From: Oscillatoria acuminata PCC 6304
Lineage (GTDB): Bacteria > Cyanobacteriota > Cyanobacteriia > Cyanobacteriales > Laspinemataceae
Reading direction: 5' to 3'
Length of the DNA stretch: 64,000 bases
Assembly (NCBI RefSeq): GCF_000317105.1
Contig: NC_019693.1
Span: 5,209,227-5,273,226, forward strand
Shown here: in pieces, positions 1 to 9,307 of the stretch
How the letters are laid out: each line of letters starts with the position of its first letter
Position numbering within the stretch: position 1 is the stretch's first letter
Notes under the pieces: model-generated
The model's input: only the letters and a program-made list of their open reading frames with translations
Told to the model about the DNA's origin: nothing
Databases searched by the model: none
Made by a program: the position numbers and the translations under genes

Positions 1-1436
1 TCGTCAGCGTCCTCGCGAAACGCAAACCCGAAGAAGCAGCCCCCCTCGTCGAAACCATCACTACCCTGATTGGCGGATTGCTGCTGATTGTCTCCGGGGT
101 TTTGGTTCTGTTTGCCGAACCTCTCATGGGTTTAGTCGCCCCAGGTTTGAACATTTCCGCAGCAGAAGCAGCAGCCCAGGGTCTTTCTACCCCAGAATTT
201 GAAACCCTGCAACTGACCCATGCGATCGCCATCCAACAATTCCGAATCATGGCCCCCCTCGCTGTCCTCGCCGGATTGATTGGCATTGGATTTGGGACCC
301 TCAATGCCGCTGACCATTATTGGATTCCCTCCATCAGTCCCCTGTTTTCCAGTGTGGCGCTTATCGGTGCATTAGCCCTCTTCATGCTGCAAGCAGGCAA
401 AGATATTGGCCTTCCCGAATATGCCATGACAGGTGGGATGGTGTTAGCTTGGGGAACCCTCGTCGGGGCAATTCTCCAGTGGGTGGTGCAAGTGGTAACC
501 CAATGGCGCAGCGGCTTAGGGACCTTGCGTTTGCGGTTTGAGTTTAATCGTCCCGGGGTCAAGGAGGTGATGAAGGTCATGGGACCCGCCACCTTATCCT
601 CGGGAATGCTCCAAATTAATGTCTATACAGACTTGTTTTTCGCGTCTTACATTCCGCAAGCGGCGGCGGCTTTGGGTTATGCCGGACTGCTGGTGCAGAC
701 GCCCTTGGGGATTGTTTCTAATATGCTGTTAGTGCCGCTATTGCCGGTGTTTTCCCGATTAGCTGACCCCAATGATTGGCCGCAATTGAAACAGCGGATT
801 CGCCAGGGGTTGATGCTGACGGGGCTAACAATGTTACCTCTGGGAGCATTTACCATTGCTTTGTCGGTGGCGATCGTGCGAGTCATTTATGAACGCGGGG
901 CCTTTGACCAAGCCGCCTCAGCATTTGTGGCCCCGATGCTGATGGCTTATGGGATTGGGATGTTTGTCTATTTGGGACGGGATGTGCTGGTCCGGGTGTT
1001 TTATGCCTTGGGAGATGGGGAAACCCCGTTTCGGGTCAGTATTGTGAATATTTTTCTGAATGCGGTCCTGGACTTCTTTATGGTGAGAGCATTTGGGGCA
1101 CCGGGTTTGGTCCTGGCAACGGTCGGGGTGAATATTATTTCCATGCTGGCGCTGTTGATTTTACTCGATCGCAAGCTGAATGGATTGCCCTTAGCGGAGT
1201 GGAGTAAACCGATCGCCTTGTTAACCGGGGCAAGTGCGGTAGCAGGTGTGGTCGGTTGGGTGATTCTCCAAGGCTGCGATCGCTTCTTTGAAGGCACGGG
1301 ATTATTGATTTATCTCGTGGAATTGGGTCTGTCTAGTTTGGGTGGATTCCTGGTATTTGCGGCGATCGTCACGCAAATCGAATTACCCGAAGTAGATATA
1401 TTTATGCAGCGCATCCGTCAACGCTTTGGGCGATAA
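1..1436 (+). CDS. murJ: MurJ/MviN lipid II flippase, 5' end cut by window
   Basis: The open frame runs in from the left edge (codons in phase with position 3) to a TAA at 1434-1436, giving about 477 residues. The family is usually 510-540 residues, so the first part is outside the window. The protein is almost entirely hydrophobic helices with short loops and has the MviN/MurJ pattern, including the segment around NVYTDLFFASYIPQAAAALG. MurJ moves lipid-linked peptidoglycan precursor across the inner membrane. The first in-window TTG (78) is not the real start, because the frame is open and similar in character upstream of it. A strong terminator follows, so this gene probably ends its transcript. 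Confidence 0.9.
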   Translation, partial: VSVLAKRKPEEAAPLVETITTLIGGLLLIVSGVLVLFAEPLMGLVAPGLNISAAEAAAQGLSTPEFETLQLTHAIAIQQFRIMAPLAVLAGLIGIGFGTLNAADHYWIPSISPLFSSVALIGALALFMLQAGKDIGLPEYAMTGGMVLAWGTLVGAILQWVVQVVTQWRSGLGTLRLRFEFNRPGVKEVMKVMGPATLSSGMLQINVYTDLFFASYIPQAAAALGYAGLLVQTPLGIVSNMLLVPLLPVFSRLADPNDWPQLKQRIRQGLMLTGLTMLPLGAFTIALSVAIVRVIYERGAFDQAASAFVAPMLMAYGIGMFVYLGRDVLVRVFYALGDGETPFRVSIVNIFLNAVLDFFMVRAFGAPGLVLATVGVNIISMLALLILLDRKLNGLPLAEWSKPIALLTGASAVAGVVGWVILQGCDRFFEGTGLLIYLVELGLSSLGGFLVFAAIVTQIELPEVDIFMQRIRQRFGR

Positions 1437-1470
1437 ACCGAAGCTAAAGCCAGGATTTTGATTGCATTAA

Positions 1471-1494
1471 TAGCCCGCTTAAGCGGGCTATTTT
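1471..1494 (+). terminator. Rho-independent terminator after murJ
   Basis: A perfect 20-bp palindrome (TAGCCCGCTT/AAGCGGGCTA) is followed directly by TTTT, 35 bp after the murJ stop. It lies between convergent genes and could also act on the minus-strand gene that ends at 1527. Confidence 0.8.
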
Positions 1495-1526
1495 CATGGG
1501 GAACAATTCCACCGGAGGCATCGGGT

Positions 1527-2042
1527 TTAATATAGGTTTTGTTCCGCTTCTTGGAAATAAAAGGCGATCGTTCCGCCTAAAAATATCACCCCGGTAAAAA
1601 TTAAAAGGGTCCCGATCGCACTCGCTTGTCCCAATCCGACTTGAATCATCTGCCAGTTAATCAAGAAAAATAGCCAGATAATTTGCACCTTCATCCATCC
1701 AAACAGTTCACGCACCAGTCCTAACAGTCGGTCCCCTTGGTCCTCGGGTATGGGGAACGGACTATCTAACAGTTGCGGCAATAACGGGGAAAGGGTTAAA
1801 ACGAGGTAAATACAAGTTCCCATGCTGGGTAATAGCCAGAGAATCGGTTTGGAACCCCAGTTATCCGGTTGTCCCGTGATCCCAAAATGGATGGGGATAG
1901 TCTCCGGAAGGTGTCCCCAGGATTGGACAATCGCTAGAAAAGTACAGAGAATCCCGGCTAAAGCAGCAATTTCTAAAGCCAGTTCCAAGGGCGATCGCAC
2001 GATTGCTTTTAACAGACTTTCCGTGTTTTTGTTTCTATTCAT
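1527..2042 (-). CDS. DUF1648-domain membrane protein
   Basis: The product has 171 residues. Residues about 49-65 read IPIHFGITGQPDNWGSK, the DUF1648 signature (an IPxHF...G.PD.WGSK block). About four hydrophobic segments can be seen: residues 23-40, 66-90, 115-135 and 143-160. DUF1648 is found in small membrane proteins and in SdpI-like immunity proteins. The longer SdpI module is not evident here, so no immunity role is claimed. The gene is convergent with murJ, and its upstream neighbour is a plus-strand gene after about 490 bp. The molecular function is unknown. Confidence 0.75.
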   Translation of the reverse strand: MNRNKNTESLLKAIVRSPLELALEIAALAGILCTFLAIVQSWGHLPETIPIHFGITGQPDNWGSKPILWLLPSMGTCIYLVLTLSPLLPQLLDSPFPIPEDQGDRLLGLVRELFGWMKVQIIWLFFLINWQMIQVGLGQASAIGTLLIFTGVIFLGGTIAFYFQEAEQNLY

Positions 2043-2292
2043 AAGCGTTTTTAAGCCAAGGTGATACCTATTTTATTCTATCTTAGCGAATTCCTTCGGA
2101 AGCTGCTAACGTCTTCCCGATTCAATGGCTCACCCTGTTTGCATCGCCTTACCCTGGAAAAGAGAGTCGGCTAATTCCTTTCAATCCTAACCGCTCCCTA
2201 CTTTTGATTTGTCCGGAAATCTCCATATTCATTTTATGTTTCCATTCGTTTCTCTAATTGTAGTTAATTTTCTTAATTTGAAAGTAACTATC

Positions 2293-2321
2293 TTGACAAA
2301 ATCATCAAAATTTGGTATTAA
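2293..2321 (+). promoter_or_regulatory. Sigma-70-type promoter candidate for the PPK2 gene
   Basis: TTGACA (2293-2298) and TATTAA (2316-2321) are separated by exactly 17 bp. The -35 is consensus and the -10 matches TATAAT at four of six positions. Transcription from here would give a leader of about 200 nt before the ATG at 2532. No riboswitch was recognised in that leader. Confidence 0.45.
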
Positions 2322-2531
2322 AAATAACAAAGTGGTATCATCAAAATTTACTGCGGCATATAGCCCGTCTAAATGAATTGTCCTGGGACTGCAAGACGCG
2401 CTATAACTGCTGTAATCACGAGTTGTTAGCCATAAAAGAAGACCAATCAGACTCCATCCGGAAGGAGATAGCTACTATCAGGGCATCGGGTCACAATCTA
2501 GCTCACAATCTCACCCCCATAAAATAAGTCC

Positions 2532-4022
2532 ATGTTAGATAATCTTGATCTCAAACTTTCCCTAGATAAGAAGACGTATCACGAACAGATCGAAGCCTTG
2601 ATGCAGCAGATTCGGGAGCTACAACAAGCCTGTTGGGAAAAAAAACTCCCCTCCATCTTCGTATTAGAAGGTTGGACGGCTGCCGGGAAAGGGTCTCTGG
2701 TCAAAAAAATGGTGGGTTATATGGACCCCCGGGGATTTCAAGTCCATCCCATCTGGCCCCCCAGTGAAGAAGCGCGACAATATCATTTTCTGTGGCGGTT
2801 TTGGCAGAAACTGCCGGCGCGGGGCAGTATCGGAATTTTCTATCACAGTTGGTACATTCGGATGTTAGAAGACCGATTATTTGGACGGTTGACCGATGCC
2901 GAAGTCCCCACTGTGATTCGACAAATCAATGCTTTTGAGCGGCAGATGGTGGATGATGGAGTGGCGATCGCCAAATTCTGGATTCACATCAGCGAAAAAG
3001 AACTGAAGCGACGGCTAAAAAAATCCGCAGCAGACCCCCTCACCGCTTGGCGAGTCCGTCCCGAAGACTGGCAACAAGCCAAAAAATACGATACCTACAG
3101 CGCTTTAGCCGAAGACATGGTGATTCAAACCAGTACCGGACCCGCACCCTGGACCCTCGTGGAAGGCGACAATCTCCGGTGGGCGCGGGTGAAAGTGCTG
3201 GCAAAAATGGCAACCACCCTCACCGAAGCCCTCGATCGCCTCCACTATCAGCTACCCGTGCCGGTTTTACCCCCTCAAGAACAACTCCAACCCACGGAAC
3301 CGGATTTTCTCTCCCAAATCGATCTGAGAGTGAGCTTAGATAGACAGGACTATAAAAAACAACTCCGCAAAGAACAAGTAGAACTCACAAAACTGCAACT
3401 GGAGATTCACGCACAAGAAATCCCCGTCCTGGTTTTATTTGAAGGATGGGACGCGGCTGGCAAAGGGGGAGCCATCAAACGCTTGACCGATGTTCTCGAC
3501 CCCCGCAGTTATGCCGTGAATGCCTTTGCTGCCCCCAGCAGCGAAGAATTAGCCCATCATTACCTGTGGCGGTTCTGGCGACGATTACCGCCCCCTGCAA
3601 CCATTGGCATTTTCGATCGCAGTTGGTATGGTCGAGTTTTAGTCGAACGCATCGAAGGATTCGCCACCTCACCGGAATGGCGTCGAGCGTATCGAGAGAT
3701 CAATGAATTTGAAGAACAACTCACCAGTGCCGGTTATGCGGTAGTCAAATTCTGGCTTCATATTAGCCCAGAAGAACAACTCAACCGCTTCAACGAACGC
3801 AGCAACAATCGGTTTAAGGAACATAAGCTCACCGATGAAGACTGGCGCAATCGCGAGCAGTGGCCCCTCTATAATGTGGCGGTGAATCAGATGATTCAGC
3901 GGACCAGTACCCCCTCAGCACCTTGGACAGTGATCCCGGGGAATGATAAATATTATGCCCGAGTCAAAGTGATCCAAACCGTGATTCAGGCGATCGAGAC
4001 GGAAATCAAACGGCGCAAATAA
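2532..4022 (+). CDS. pap: Polyphosphate:AMP phosphotransferase (two-domain PPK2, class II)
   Basis: The product has 496 residues and two tandem PPK2 domains (about 1-235 and 262-496), the architecture of polyphosphate:AMP phosphotransferases, which make ADP from AMP and polyphosphate in the cytoplasm. The C-terminal domain has an intact Walker A, GWDAAGKGG (residues 305-313, with D307 and K311), and the PPK2 motif FDRSWYGR (361-368). The N-terminal domain has GWTAAGKG (47-54) and FYHSWYIR (103-110), so both aspartates are replaced (by T49 and Y104). This fits the known pattern in which only the C-terminal domain is catalytic. The ATG at 2532 lies 211 bp downstream of a good promoter. The gene is followed by a repeat block. 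Confidence 0.9.
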   Translation: MLDNLDLKLSLDKKTYHEQIEALMQQIRELQQACWEKKLPSIFVLEGWTAAGKGSLVKKMVGYMDPRGFQVHPIWPPSEEARQYHFLWRFWQKLPARGSIGIFYHSWYIRMLEDRLFGRLTDAEVPTVIRQINAFERQMVDDGVAIAKFWIHISEKELKRRLKKSAADPLTAWRVRPEDWQQAKKYDTYSALAEDMVIQTSTGPAPWTLVEGDNLRWARVKVLAKMATTLTEALDRLHYQLPVPVLPPQEQLQPTEPDFLSQIDLRVSLDRQDYKKQLRKEQVELTKLQLEIHAQEIPVLVLFEGWDAAGKGGAIKRLTDVLDPRSYAVNAFAAPSSEELAHHYLWRFWRRLPPPATIGIFDRSWYGRVLVERIEGFATSPEWRRAYREINEFEEQLTSAGYAVVKFWLHISPEEQLNRFNERSNNRFKEHKLTDEDWRNREQWPLYNVAVNQMIQRTSTPSAPWTVIPGNDKYYARVKVIQTVIQAIETEIKRRK

Positions 4023-4032
4023 TTCGCGCCAC

Positions 4033-4675
4033 CTCCGGTCCCCCCTGCCGTTCGCCAGGAGGTAGGGCTATTTCACTGGGAGGGGAATCAGCCCCAAAAT
4101 TCCCCTCCCTTGGAGGGGTGCCCCGCAGGGGCGGGGTGGTAAATTCTAGCTAGTAATCAAGTATTAGCCCTGTCAAGGTGGTAAATGGAATCGATCCTCA
4201 TCCCTGTTTCTTGTAGGGGCGTATTGCATACGCCCTCTTTATGCGTCAATGGAATCGAGCCTCATCCCTGTTTCTTGTAGGGGCGTATTGCATACGCCCT
4301 CTTTATGCGTCAATGGAATCGATCCTCATCCCTGTTTCTTGTAGGGGCGTATTGCATACGCCCTCTTTATGCGTCAATGGAATCGAGCCTCATCCTTGTT
4401 TCTTGTAGGGGCGGATTGCATACATGAGAGGGCGTATGCAATACGCCCCTACAAATACACCTTGGCAGGGCTAGTCATCAGGTATTTATCTATGCTTCTT
4501 TACTCAAAAGTATCTGTCTGTTCCAAATCAAGAAACCACCCCGTCCCTTCGGGACACCCCTCCAAGGGAGGGGAATATACCTGTATCCTCCGCCAAATAA
4601 AGCGATTGAACGATGCAAAAATTAATTGGGGCGGGAGAATAACACAGCCCTAGTTTGCCAGGAAGGGGACCGGAG
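4033..4675. repeat. Outer imperfect inverted repeat enclosing element R1-A
   Basis: CTCCGGTCCCC at 4033-4043 is matched by GGGGACCGGAG at 4665-4675. Further in, a left block with TTCCCCTCCCTTGGAGGGG and GGGGCGGGGTGG (about 4099-4139) is mirrored by CCACCCCGTCCC and CCCCTCCAAGGGAGGGGAA (about 4535-4576). The halves are related but not identical. Between them lies R1-A with its own terminal repeats, so the block is nested. It occupies the gap between convergent genes. Confidence 0.65.
4165..4473. mobile_element. R1-A: MITE-like element with 16-bp TIRs and 12-bp flanking duplication
   Basis: The left end is TAGCCCTGTCAAGGTG (4165-4180). The right end is CACCTTGGCAGGGCTA (4458-4473), its reverse complement with one mismatch. 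The flanks are GTAATCAAGTAT (4153-4164) and GTCATCAGGTAT (4474-4485), a 12-bp direct repeat matching at 10 of 12 positions. Inside are 64-bp tandem repeats starting at 4184, 4248 and 4312, plus a diverged fourth unit from 4376, each carrying TTGTAGGGGCGTATTGCATA or a close variant. An inverted copy of that segment follows near 4431-4453. There is no coding capacity, so a transposase would have to be supplied in trans. Confidence 0.75.
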
Positions 4676-4691
4676 TTGGAGCAGACGGGGC

Positions 4692-5597
4692 TTAATAGAG
4701 AGTGCCTAGAGTCATCTGCGGTGAAAAAGCGGCAATGTTGGAGGCGATCGCCGCACCATACTGCTGCATCGCCCCTTCTACATCATTAAAACTGCGAAAT
4801 TCTGCACTATCGTAAGTCGCGCCCGAAAAGTTAGCATCCCGCAGATCCGCATCCGTAAAATCCGTCCGGGTCAAATTTGTAGAATTTAACCGAGCTTGAT
4901 TTAATGACGCTGAACTTAAATCCGCCCCGGTTAAATTCGCGCCGGTGAAATTCACCCCGCGCAACTGGGCATCAGTAAAATTTGTAAACCTCAGATTCGC
5001 CCCAGCGAGATTAGCACCACTGAGCTTGGCCTCACTCAAATTTACCCCATCCAAATCCACCCCAGTCAAATCTACCCCATTCAAAAAAGCACCACTGAGA
5101 TTTACCCCCGTTAATTGCACCCGGTGCAGGTTGGCACCGCTCAACCGCGCACCACTCAGATTGGCCCATGTCAAATTTGCCCCAGTCAGGTTGGCACCGC
5201 GCAGGTTAACCCCTTGGAGATTGGCCCCACATAAATTGGCCTCTTGCAAATCTGCCCCTCCGAGATTAGCACCGCTGAGATTGGCCCCACTCAATTTGGC
5301 CTGATTCAACTGGGCCTTGACCAGAAAGGAACCCTGAAGATCCGCTTTCGTCAGATTCGCCTCAGTTAAGCGGGCGTCACTGAGTTTGGCAAAATTAAGA
5401 TTAGATCGATTGAGGGCAGCACGAGTTAGATTGGATTTAGTCAAAAACGAGCGAGCGAAATTCACGCCTTCGAGATAGGCCCCGGTGAGGTTAACCCCGA
5501 TCAGGGTCACCCCCACCAATTGCGCTCCACGCAAGTCTAAACCCGAAAAGTCTCTAATTCCCTGTTCGTAAAGGGTCAGCCAATGATTAATATTCAT
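4692..5597 (-). CDS. Pentapeptide-repeat protein
   Basis: The product has 301 residues from the ATG at 5597. From about residue 20 to 275 it consists of A(D/N)LxG/A(N/D)LxX pentapeptides, for example GANLSGANLGGADLQEANL, which fold as a right-handed quadrilateral beta-helix. There is no signal peptide. The chosen start gives MNINHWLTLYEQG, a common opening for cyanobacterial members; a TTG at 5618 would add seven residues. The C-terminal 30 residues leave the repeat. Such proteins have varied roles and the sequence does not show this one's. It converges with the PPK2 gene across the repeat block. Confidence 0.85.
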   Translation of the reverse strand: MNINHWLTLYEQGIRDFSGLDLRGAQLVGVTLIGVNLTGAYLEGVNFARSFLTKSNLTRAALNRSNLNFAKLSDARLTEANLTKADLQGSFLVKAQLNQAKLSGANLSGANLGGADLQEANLCGANLQGVNLRGANLTGANLTWANLSGARLSGANLHRVQLTGVNLSGAFLNGVDLTGVDLDGVNLSEAKLSGANLAGANLRFTNFTDAQLRGVNFTGANLTGADLSSASLNQARLNSTNLTRTDFTDADLRDANFSGATYDSAEFRSFNDVEGAMQQYGAAIASNIAAFSPQMTLGTLY

Positions 5598-6130
5598 TAT
5601 GGGTGCTATTTGTATCAACCGAGCACTTTGGAGGAACTGAGGATTTCAATTTTAATTGCTCAACTTCTATCAAGTATGGCGCGGTATCGAAGGATTAACC
5701 GAGGATTTTTTATTAATCTTTGTAACACTTTCATCTCATGGATTGGATGAGACTTAATCAGTTTAGAGAAAACAACGAACCCCGTCGGTTAACTGTCTAG
5801 GACAAACCTTTGAGGGTCTGCCACTCGGCCTCAGAGGGCAGAACGGGTATCCGGGAGTCGGCTTTATCTCGGGTCTAAATTCAATCTTACTGCGGTTGAC
5901 CTGCTGAAATATTTAAGAAACTCATAGATTTGTCAACAAAAATGTAACAAACGAGAATACCTCCGAATAAATACTTAAATTTCTTGGCGATCGCCCGCTT
6001 TACTCCAGACTTAGACCCGAGTTTCCCCAGAGTTTCCCCAGAGTTCATTGTTTTGACTAAACTACAGCCGTAGGAGCATACAGAAGATGATTCGATCGCC
6101 CTTTAACTTGCACCTTGAGGACGTCCAGCA
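5598..6130. other. Intergenic stretch, divergent promoters expected
   Basis: About 530 bp lie between the minus-strand pentapeptide gene and the plus-strand YdcF-like gene. Promoters for both should be here, but no clear -35/-10 pair, operator or RNA gene was recognised. The stretch is AT-rich near 5690-5760 and 5900-5980. A GAGG ribosome-binding candidate precedes the ATG at 6131. Confidence 0.4.
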
Positions 6131-7180
6131 ATGTTTCTAGTCATAACCCAGCTTCTCCTGTGGGTCGTTGTCGCCCTCCTGATCTGGTATGTCCTCCTCC
6201 AGCTTATTCCTCGGGAATACCTAACCTGGCTCGGGGGCGCAATCCTATTAAGTATTATTGTCTTAGCATTCTTCTTTCCCACGGAACAAGGGGTTGCCAC
6301 TTTGTGGTACATTCTCTCGTTTCCCCTGCGACCCCTAGGATTGAGCCTCGTCCTCTTATGCACCGCCACTCGGAGACCGAAACAGCGATTACATTTGGTT
6401 TGTGCCGCCCTCACTGTCTTGGTGCTCTGTAGCGTGCCTTGGCTGGCTCAAAACTATCAATATTGGCTGATTCGCTCTAATTTCCCGATTGCCTCAGTTT
6501 GTCCAGCCCAGGGAAACCCCAGTCTCGTCCCCGTTGTCGGTCGTCCTGAAGGCATCGTCCTCTTATCCTCGGGCATTTCTCAGCCTTCTTTGCCCTATCA
6601 GCCGGAATTGGTAGAAGCAAATATGAGCGACCTGATCGTCACCACCGTTCGTCAGTACCAACTCCAGCAACAGGTGGGTCACTCCCCGAGGGTAATTGTC
6701 GCCGCTCGACCCCAACCCTTTCCCTGGCAAGGGGTGAGCGCCCCTTGGTATTCGGTCAACTCCACAGATATCCTCGAAGCGGACATCATTAGAAGCCTGT
6801 TAATCGCCCAAGGCGTCTCTCCTACTCATATTTTTGTTTTAAATAATGTGGAAAATGTTCGGGAAAGTGCCGCAGCCGTTGGAGAACTCATCCCTCCACT
6901 GGCTAACCGCAACCCTCGGGTGATCGTCGTCGCCTCAGTTTTGCACTTACCCAGGGCCAGCCTAGCCTTTCAACGCCTGGATCTGGACGTCATCCCGCGA
7001 TCGCCCAGTTTGTACCCAGAAATTTGTGCCTTAGACCAAGCTCGCCCAAGCATTTATGACATCATCCCCAATGCCACCAGCTTGGCCCTCACCAGCCGCG
7101 TGGTGGAGGAATTCTACACCTTGATGTACTATTTCCTACGCGGTTGGGTCGAACCTTGTGCTCGCTGCTTGTCTAACTGA
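6131..7180 (+). CDS. YdcF-like (DUF218) membrane protein
   Basis: The product has 349 residues. The N-terminal 110 residues contain three to four hydrophobic helices (about 4-26, 33-50, 58-76 and 90-106). The C-terminal part (about 135-310) matches the DUF218/YdcF pattern: a beta-strand GIVLLSSGIS, a segment with STDILEADII and ARSLL-like helices, then RVIVVASVLHLPRASLAF and a strand ending DLDVIP. YdcF-type proteins (ElyC/SanA group) act at the cell envelope, and some affect peptidoglycan or lipid carrier metabolism; the substrate is unknown here. Cysteines near the C-terminus (EPCARC) are a local feature. A short palindromic repeat follows 7 bp after the stop. Confidence 0.75.
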   Translation: MFLVITQLLLWVVVALLIWYVLLQLIPREYLTWLGGAILLSIIVLAFFFPTEQGVATLWYILSFPLRPLGLSLVLLCTATRRPKQRLHLVCAALTVLVLCSVPWLAQNYQYWLIRSNFPIASVCPAQGNPSLVPVVGRPEGIVLLSSGISQPSLPYQPELVEANMSDLIVTTVRQYQLQQQVGHSPRVIVAARPQPFPWQGVSAPWYSVNSTDILEADIIRSLLIAQGVSPTHIFVLNNVENVRESAAAVGELIPPLANRNPRVIVVASVLHLPRASLAFQRLDLDVIPRSPSLYPEICALDQARPSIYDIIPNATSLALTSRVVEEFYTLMYYFLRGWVEPCARCLSN

Positions 7181-7187
7181 AGGGGCC

Positions 7188-7253
7188 AGAAACCGGGTTT
7201 CTTACGGAATTTTTTGCCAATTGTCACAGATTAGCTGAAGAAACCCGGTTTCT
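7188..7253. repeat. R4 repeat, copy a
   Basis: AGAAACCGGGTTTCTT (7188-7203) and its inverted partner AAGAAACCCGGTTTCT (7238-7253) bracket a 34-bp spacer. The same arms occur at 10977-11044 and 35817-35882. The element lies just after a gene and could act as a terminator, but no clear T-run follows. Confidence 0.75.
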
Positions 7254-7392
7254 CAACTTTAGTAGAGGATCCACAGAATACTCCGAAAAAATATCCCCCC
7301 AATCCTCCCCATCTCCCCCATCCCCCCCAATCCTCCCCATCCTCCCCATCCCCCTCTACACTAAAAGAGGGGTAAAAACAAATCAATTTGAC

Positions 7393-9138
7393 ATGGCTCG
7401 CTCAAAACTTCAAAAACTGGCCTCTTATATGCGTCCCCACTGGAAGAATGCTTTAGTGGGGGTTGTGGCCCTATTTATCGTCAATGCTGTGGGAGTGTAC
7501 ATTCCCCTGCTGATTCGCAATGCAGTGGATGAACTCGAAGTCACGTTTAGCTTCGATCGCATTCTGTACTTTGTGGGAATCATCCTCTTCCTCGCCTCTG
7601 TGATGTGGGTAATTCGCGTCGTCTCCCGGATGTTTCTGTTTGGGGTGGGACGTCAGGTAGAGTTTGACCTCAAACAAGGCATTTTTCAGCACGTCCTCAC
7701 CCTGGAACCGGCTTATTTTGCACTGAACCCGCCGGGAGATTTGATTAATCGCGCCACCTCCGATGTGGACAATATCCGGCGTCTGCTGGGATTTGCGGTA
7801 TTGAGTCTGGTGAATACGATTTTTGCTTATGGACTGACCCTGCCAGTGATGTTGGCGATTAATGTCAGGTTGAGCCTGTTGGCTGTGGCGGTCTATCCGT
7901 TTATGCTGATGATTGTGCAGTTATTTAGCGCCCGCCTCCGCACTCAGCAGTTGGAAGTCCAAGAGCAACTCTCGGGACTCAGTGACTTGATTCAAGAGGA
8001 TATGAGCGGGATTTCTTTGATTAAAATCTACGCGCAGGAAGAAAACGAACGCCTTGCGTTCCGGCAACTCAATCAACAATATTTACGAGCCAATCTCAAA
8101 CTAGCCCAAACCCGAAGTTTTCTGTTTCCCGTTTTGGGGGGATTAGCGAGTTTAAGTTTACTGGTATTACTGACCTTTGGTGCCGGGGCGATCGCCAACA
8201 ATGAAATTACTGTGGGGGATTTCATCGCCCTGTTATTGTATGTCGAACGGCTGGTGTTTCCCACCGCCCTCCTGGGATTTACCATTACGGCGTATCAACA
8301 GGGAGAAGTGAGTATAGATCGCATCGAGTCTATTTTTCAGGCGAAACCGAAAATCCAAGATACACCGGAGGCGATCGCGCTAACAGAACCCGCTCAAGGT
8401 CATTTGAGGGCCAATCACCTCACCTACAGCTATCCCGAGGCGCAAATCCCCGCCCTGAATGCTCTGAGTTTTGAGATTACCCCGGGTGAGACAGTCGCGA
8501 TCGTCGGTCCCATTGGTTCTGGGAAATCCACCCTCGCCAATGCCATCCCCCGCTTACTGGATATTGGTTCTGGACAACTCTATCTCGATGGCGAAGATAT
8601 CACCAACCTCAAATTAGAAACCCTGCGGGGGAATATCGCGTACGTTCCCCAGGAAAGCTTTTTGTTCAGCACATCCATTCGGAACAACATCCGCTACGGG
8701 AAACCGCTTGCTGAGGACCCAGAAATCATCGAAACCGCCAAACAAGCCCAAATTCACCCGGAAATTCTCAATTTTCCGCAACAGTACGAAACGATGGTGG
8801 GGGAACGGGGGATTACCCTTTCTGGAGGACAGCGCCAGCGCATGGCCCTAGCTAGAGCGCTGCTGATGGATGCGCCCTTGCTGATTTTAGATGATGCCCT
8901 CTCTAGTGTGGATAATCAAACGGCAACGGATATTCTCCAAAATCTGTCCTCGGGGACGCAGCGCAAAACGGTGCTATTTATCTCGCACCAAATGTCTGCT
9001 GCTGCCTCTGCCGATCGCATTTTTGTCATGGATCGCGGGGCGATCGTCCAAGTCGGCACTCACACTCAATTAGTTGAACAACCGGGTTTGTATCAGCAAC
9101 TCTGGAATCAGCAAAAGCTAGAGGCACTCTTGCACTAA
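7393..9138 (+). CDS. ABC exporter, fused permease and ATPase
   Basis: The product has 581 residues. The N-terminal ~310 residues are the ABC-exporter transmembrane domain (six helices, first at about 20-40). The nucleotide-binding domain follows, with Walker A GPIGSGKST (372-380), signature LSGGQRQR (476-483), Walker B LLILDDALSSVD and an H-loop in FISHQMS. The length and order match MsbA/LmrA-type half-transporters that act as dimers. The substrate cannot be read from sequence; lipid, drug or peptide are all possible. The start ATG at 7393 follows a C-rich low-complexity stretch (about 7290-7360). A parvulin-like gene follows 169 bp downstream on the same strand. Confidence 0.9.
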   Translation: MARSKLQKLASYMRPHWKNALVGVVALFIVNAVGVYIPLLIRNAVDELEVTFSFDRILYFVGIILFLASVMWVIRVVSRMFLFGVGRQVEFDLKQGIFQHVLTLEPAYFALNPPGDLINRATSDVDNIRRLLGFAVLSLVNTIFAYGLTLPVMLAINVRLSLLAVAVYPFMLMIVQLFSARLRTQQLEVQEQLSGLSDLIQEDMSGISLIKIYAQEENERLAFRQLNQQYLRANLKLAQTRSFLFPVLGGLASLSLLVLLTFGAGAIANNEITVGDFIALLLYVERLVFPTALLGFTITAYQQGEVSIDRIESIFQAKPKIQDTPEAIALTEPAQGHLRANHLTYSYPEAQIPALNALSFEITPGETVAIVGPIGSGKSTLANAIPRLLDIGSGQLYLDGEDITNLKLETLRGNIAYVPQESFLFSTSIRNNIRYGKPLAEDPEIIETAKQAQIHPEILNFPQQYETMVGERGITLSGGQRQRMALARALLMDAPLLILDDALSSVDNQTATDILQNLSSGTQRKTVLFISHQMSAAASADRIFVMDRGAIVQVGTHTQLVEQPGLYQQLWNQQKLEALLH

Positions 9139-9307
9139 GCTGGGAAAGCGGAGACAATAAACCCTTGAGATCCGCATCTTGAAGCGTGACTCTAGCCCTT
9201 TGTGCTTCTGATTTCTCTCGGGGATAGACGTTCTGATTCCCCTTCAGTCCAGATTCCCTAGCACCTGGATCTGGATAGTCTTGGCAGTTCTTTTGGAATG
9301 AATTAAC

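Noticed and set aside
2312-2527. 71-residue open frame before the PPK2 gene
   Set aside because: It starts with TTG inside the predicted promoter (between the -35 and -10), has no ribosome-binding site and resembles nothing known.
4165-4473. CRISPR array in the 64-bp tandem repeat
   Set aside because: The repeats are directly adjacent with no unique spacers, and no cas genes are near.
4945-5304. 119-residue frame opposite the pentapeptide gene
   Set aside because: The regular repeats of the real gene keep the opposite strand open; the product is a low-complexity LAPLR-type string.
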